NCBI RefSeq assembly: GCF_001651875.1
Contig: NZ_LNQB01000072.1
Coordinates: 124,001-188,000 of the forward strand
Length of the DNA stretch: 64,000 nt
Reading direction: 5' to 3'
Source of the DNA: Sinorhizobium saheli
GTDB lineage: Bacteria; Pseudomonadota; Alphaproteobacteria; Rhizobiales; Rhizobiaceae
Both the position numbers and the translations under genes were made by a program. Shown here one piece after another: positions 63,244-64,000 of the stretch (position 1 is its first letter; every line of letters starts with the position of its first letter). Under the pieces are notes generated by a model. That model ran no database searches. It was not told the DNA's origin and saw only the letters and a list, made by a program, of their open reading frames with translations.

Positions 63244-64000
63244 TTATTTCTTGCGCGGCACCTTCGGGACCGTGCGCCCCTTGAGGGGAGCCGCATCGTC
63301 CTTCGAGGCCTTCGCCGCCGTCTTCTTCGGCTTGGCCTTCGGATCCGCCTCGGCAGCGACAGGCTCCTTCGCCTCACCCTTCCTGGGCTTGGCGCTCCTG
63401 CTTGCCGGGCGAGACACCTCGGCCTTCGGCTTGATCGGTGCGGTTTCCGGAACGGCCTCGAGCATCAAGCCCTTGGAGCCGTCCTCCTTCGTCCCGATCG
63501 TCACCTTGACGACGCCGCCCTTCTTGAGCTTGCCGAAGAGGATTTCGTCGGCAAGCGGCTTCTTGATGTTTTCCTGGATGACACGGGCCAGCGGCCGCGC
63601 ACCCATCTTTTCATCATAACCCTGCTCGGCGAGCCAGGCGACGGCATCCGGCGCGAGGTCGAAGGTGACGTTGCGTTCGGCAAGCTGCGTCTCGAGCTGC
63701 ATGACGAACTTCTGCACGACCTTGTGGATGACCGGGGTCGGCAGCGACGCGAACGGAATGACCGCATCGAGACGGTTGCGGAACTCCGGCGTGAACAGCC
63801 GATTGAGCGCCTCGACATCCTCACCGGTCCGCTTCGACGAACCGAAGCCGATCGCCGGTCGCGCCATGTCGGATGCACCGGCATTGGTGGTCATGATGAG
63901 GATGACGTTGCGGAAGTCGATCTTCTTGCCGTTATGGTCGGTCAGCGAGCCATGGTCCATCACCTGCAACAGAATGTTGAACAGGTCCGGATGCGCCTTC
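63244..64000 (-). CDS. clpA: ATP-dependent Clp protease ATP-binding subunit ClpA, C-terminal part
   Basis: Hexameric unfoldase feeding ClpP. Only the last 252 residues are in the window; the gene continues past 64000. The visible part begins in D2 (KAHPDLFNILLQVMDHGSLTDHNGKKIDFRNVILIMTTNAG, sensor 1), continues with FTPEFRNRLDAVIPF and the small domain with GARPLARVIQENIKKPLADEILFGKL. The IGF-like loop for ClpP is expected outside the visible part. After the family end there is a basic tail of about 65 residues (KAEVSRPASRSAKPRKGEAKE..) not found in E. coli ClpA. clpS is not in the window. Confidence 0.93.
   Translation of the reverse strand, partial: KAHPDLFNILLQVMDHGSLTDHNGKKIDFRNVILIMTTNAGASDMARPAIGFGSSKRTGEDVEALNRLFTPEFRNRLDAVIPFASLPTPVIHKVVQKFVMQLETQLAERNVTFDLAPDAVAWLAEQGYDEKMGARPLARVIQENIKKPLADEILFGKLKKGGVVKVTIGTKEDGSKGLMLEAVPETAPIKPKAEVSRPASRSAKPRKGEAKEPVAAEADPKAKPKKTAAKASKDDAAPLKGRTVPKVPRKK

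Overview
The window is core chromosome of a high-GC alphaproteobacterium of the Rhizobiaceae, most likely Sinorhizobium/Ensifer. The evidence is an ExoR-type regulator, a PopZ-family polar protein between valS and tolC, an EipB/DUF1849 protein, LpxI instead of LpxH, a fused SecDF, the order tatA-tatB-tatC-serS-surE-pcm-nlpD, and several short rhizobial-type intergenic repeats. I see no prophage, transposase, CRISPR array, rRNA or tRNA. About 60 genes are called, most on the minus strand.

Layout. 1-2613: a DUF1127 peptide behind a TGCA-rich upstream region, trmFO, and an unknown membrane-anchored protein. 2718-6934 (minus): yajC-secDF followed by homologues of the mitochondrial complex I assembly factors NDUFAF3 (Mth938 fold) and NDUFAF6 (phytoene-synthase fold). 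7378-8253: a DUF815 ATPase. 8418-25866 (minus): dgt, argS, an FtsN-like SPOR protein, nagZ, scpA-scpB, an orphan ABC ATPase, tatA-tatB-tatC, serS, surE-pcm, an unknown gene and an NlpD/DipM-like LysM-LytM lipoprotein. This run covers cell-wall remodelling, chromosome segregation and export of folded proteins.

26075-31663: erpA, cardiolipin synthase, xthA, exoR and a FadL-type porin. 32106-40332 (minus): exbB-exbD, a PCMT-like methyltransferase, tolC, popZ and valS. 40495-44535: a ComEC-family membrane protein and citrate synthase, divergently transcribed. 44569-58001 (minus): a long envelope and translation run, rpsB-tsf-pyrH-frr-uppS-cdsA-rseP-bamA-lpxD-fabZ-lpxA-lpxI-lpxB. It joins ribosome and elongation functions to undecaprenyl and phospholipid precursor synthesis, outer membrane protein assembly and the first steps of lipid A synthesis. 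58230-64000: eipB, a RidA-like protein, a glycerophosphodiester phosphodiesterase, a COG3146 acyltransferase-like protein, a HIT protein, an AzlCD-type transporter and the 3' end of clpA, which runs off the window.

Three families of short intergenic repeats recur: a three-hairpin element in four copies, a RIME-like element in three, and a CCTCATCCGCC-type element in two. Two copies of the three-hairpin element supply the stop codons of nagZ and tolC. No wholly novel multigene system was found. The best leads are an 11-bp phased TGCA array upstream of the DUF1127 gene, a probable complex I assembly neighbourhood next to SecDF/YajC, an FtsN-like protein with a cytoplasmic region of about 600 residues, LytM, PCMT and ComEC family members lacking canonical catalytic motifs, and repeat-donated stop codons.
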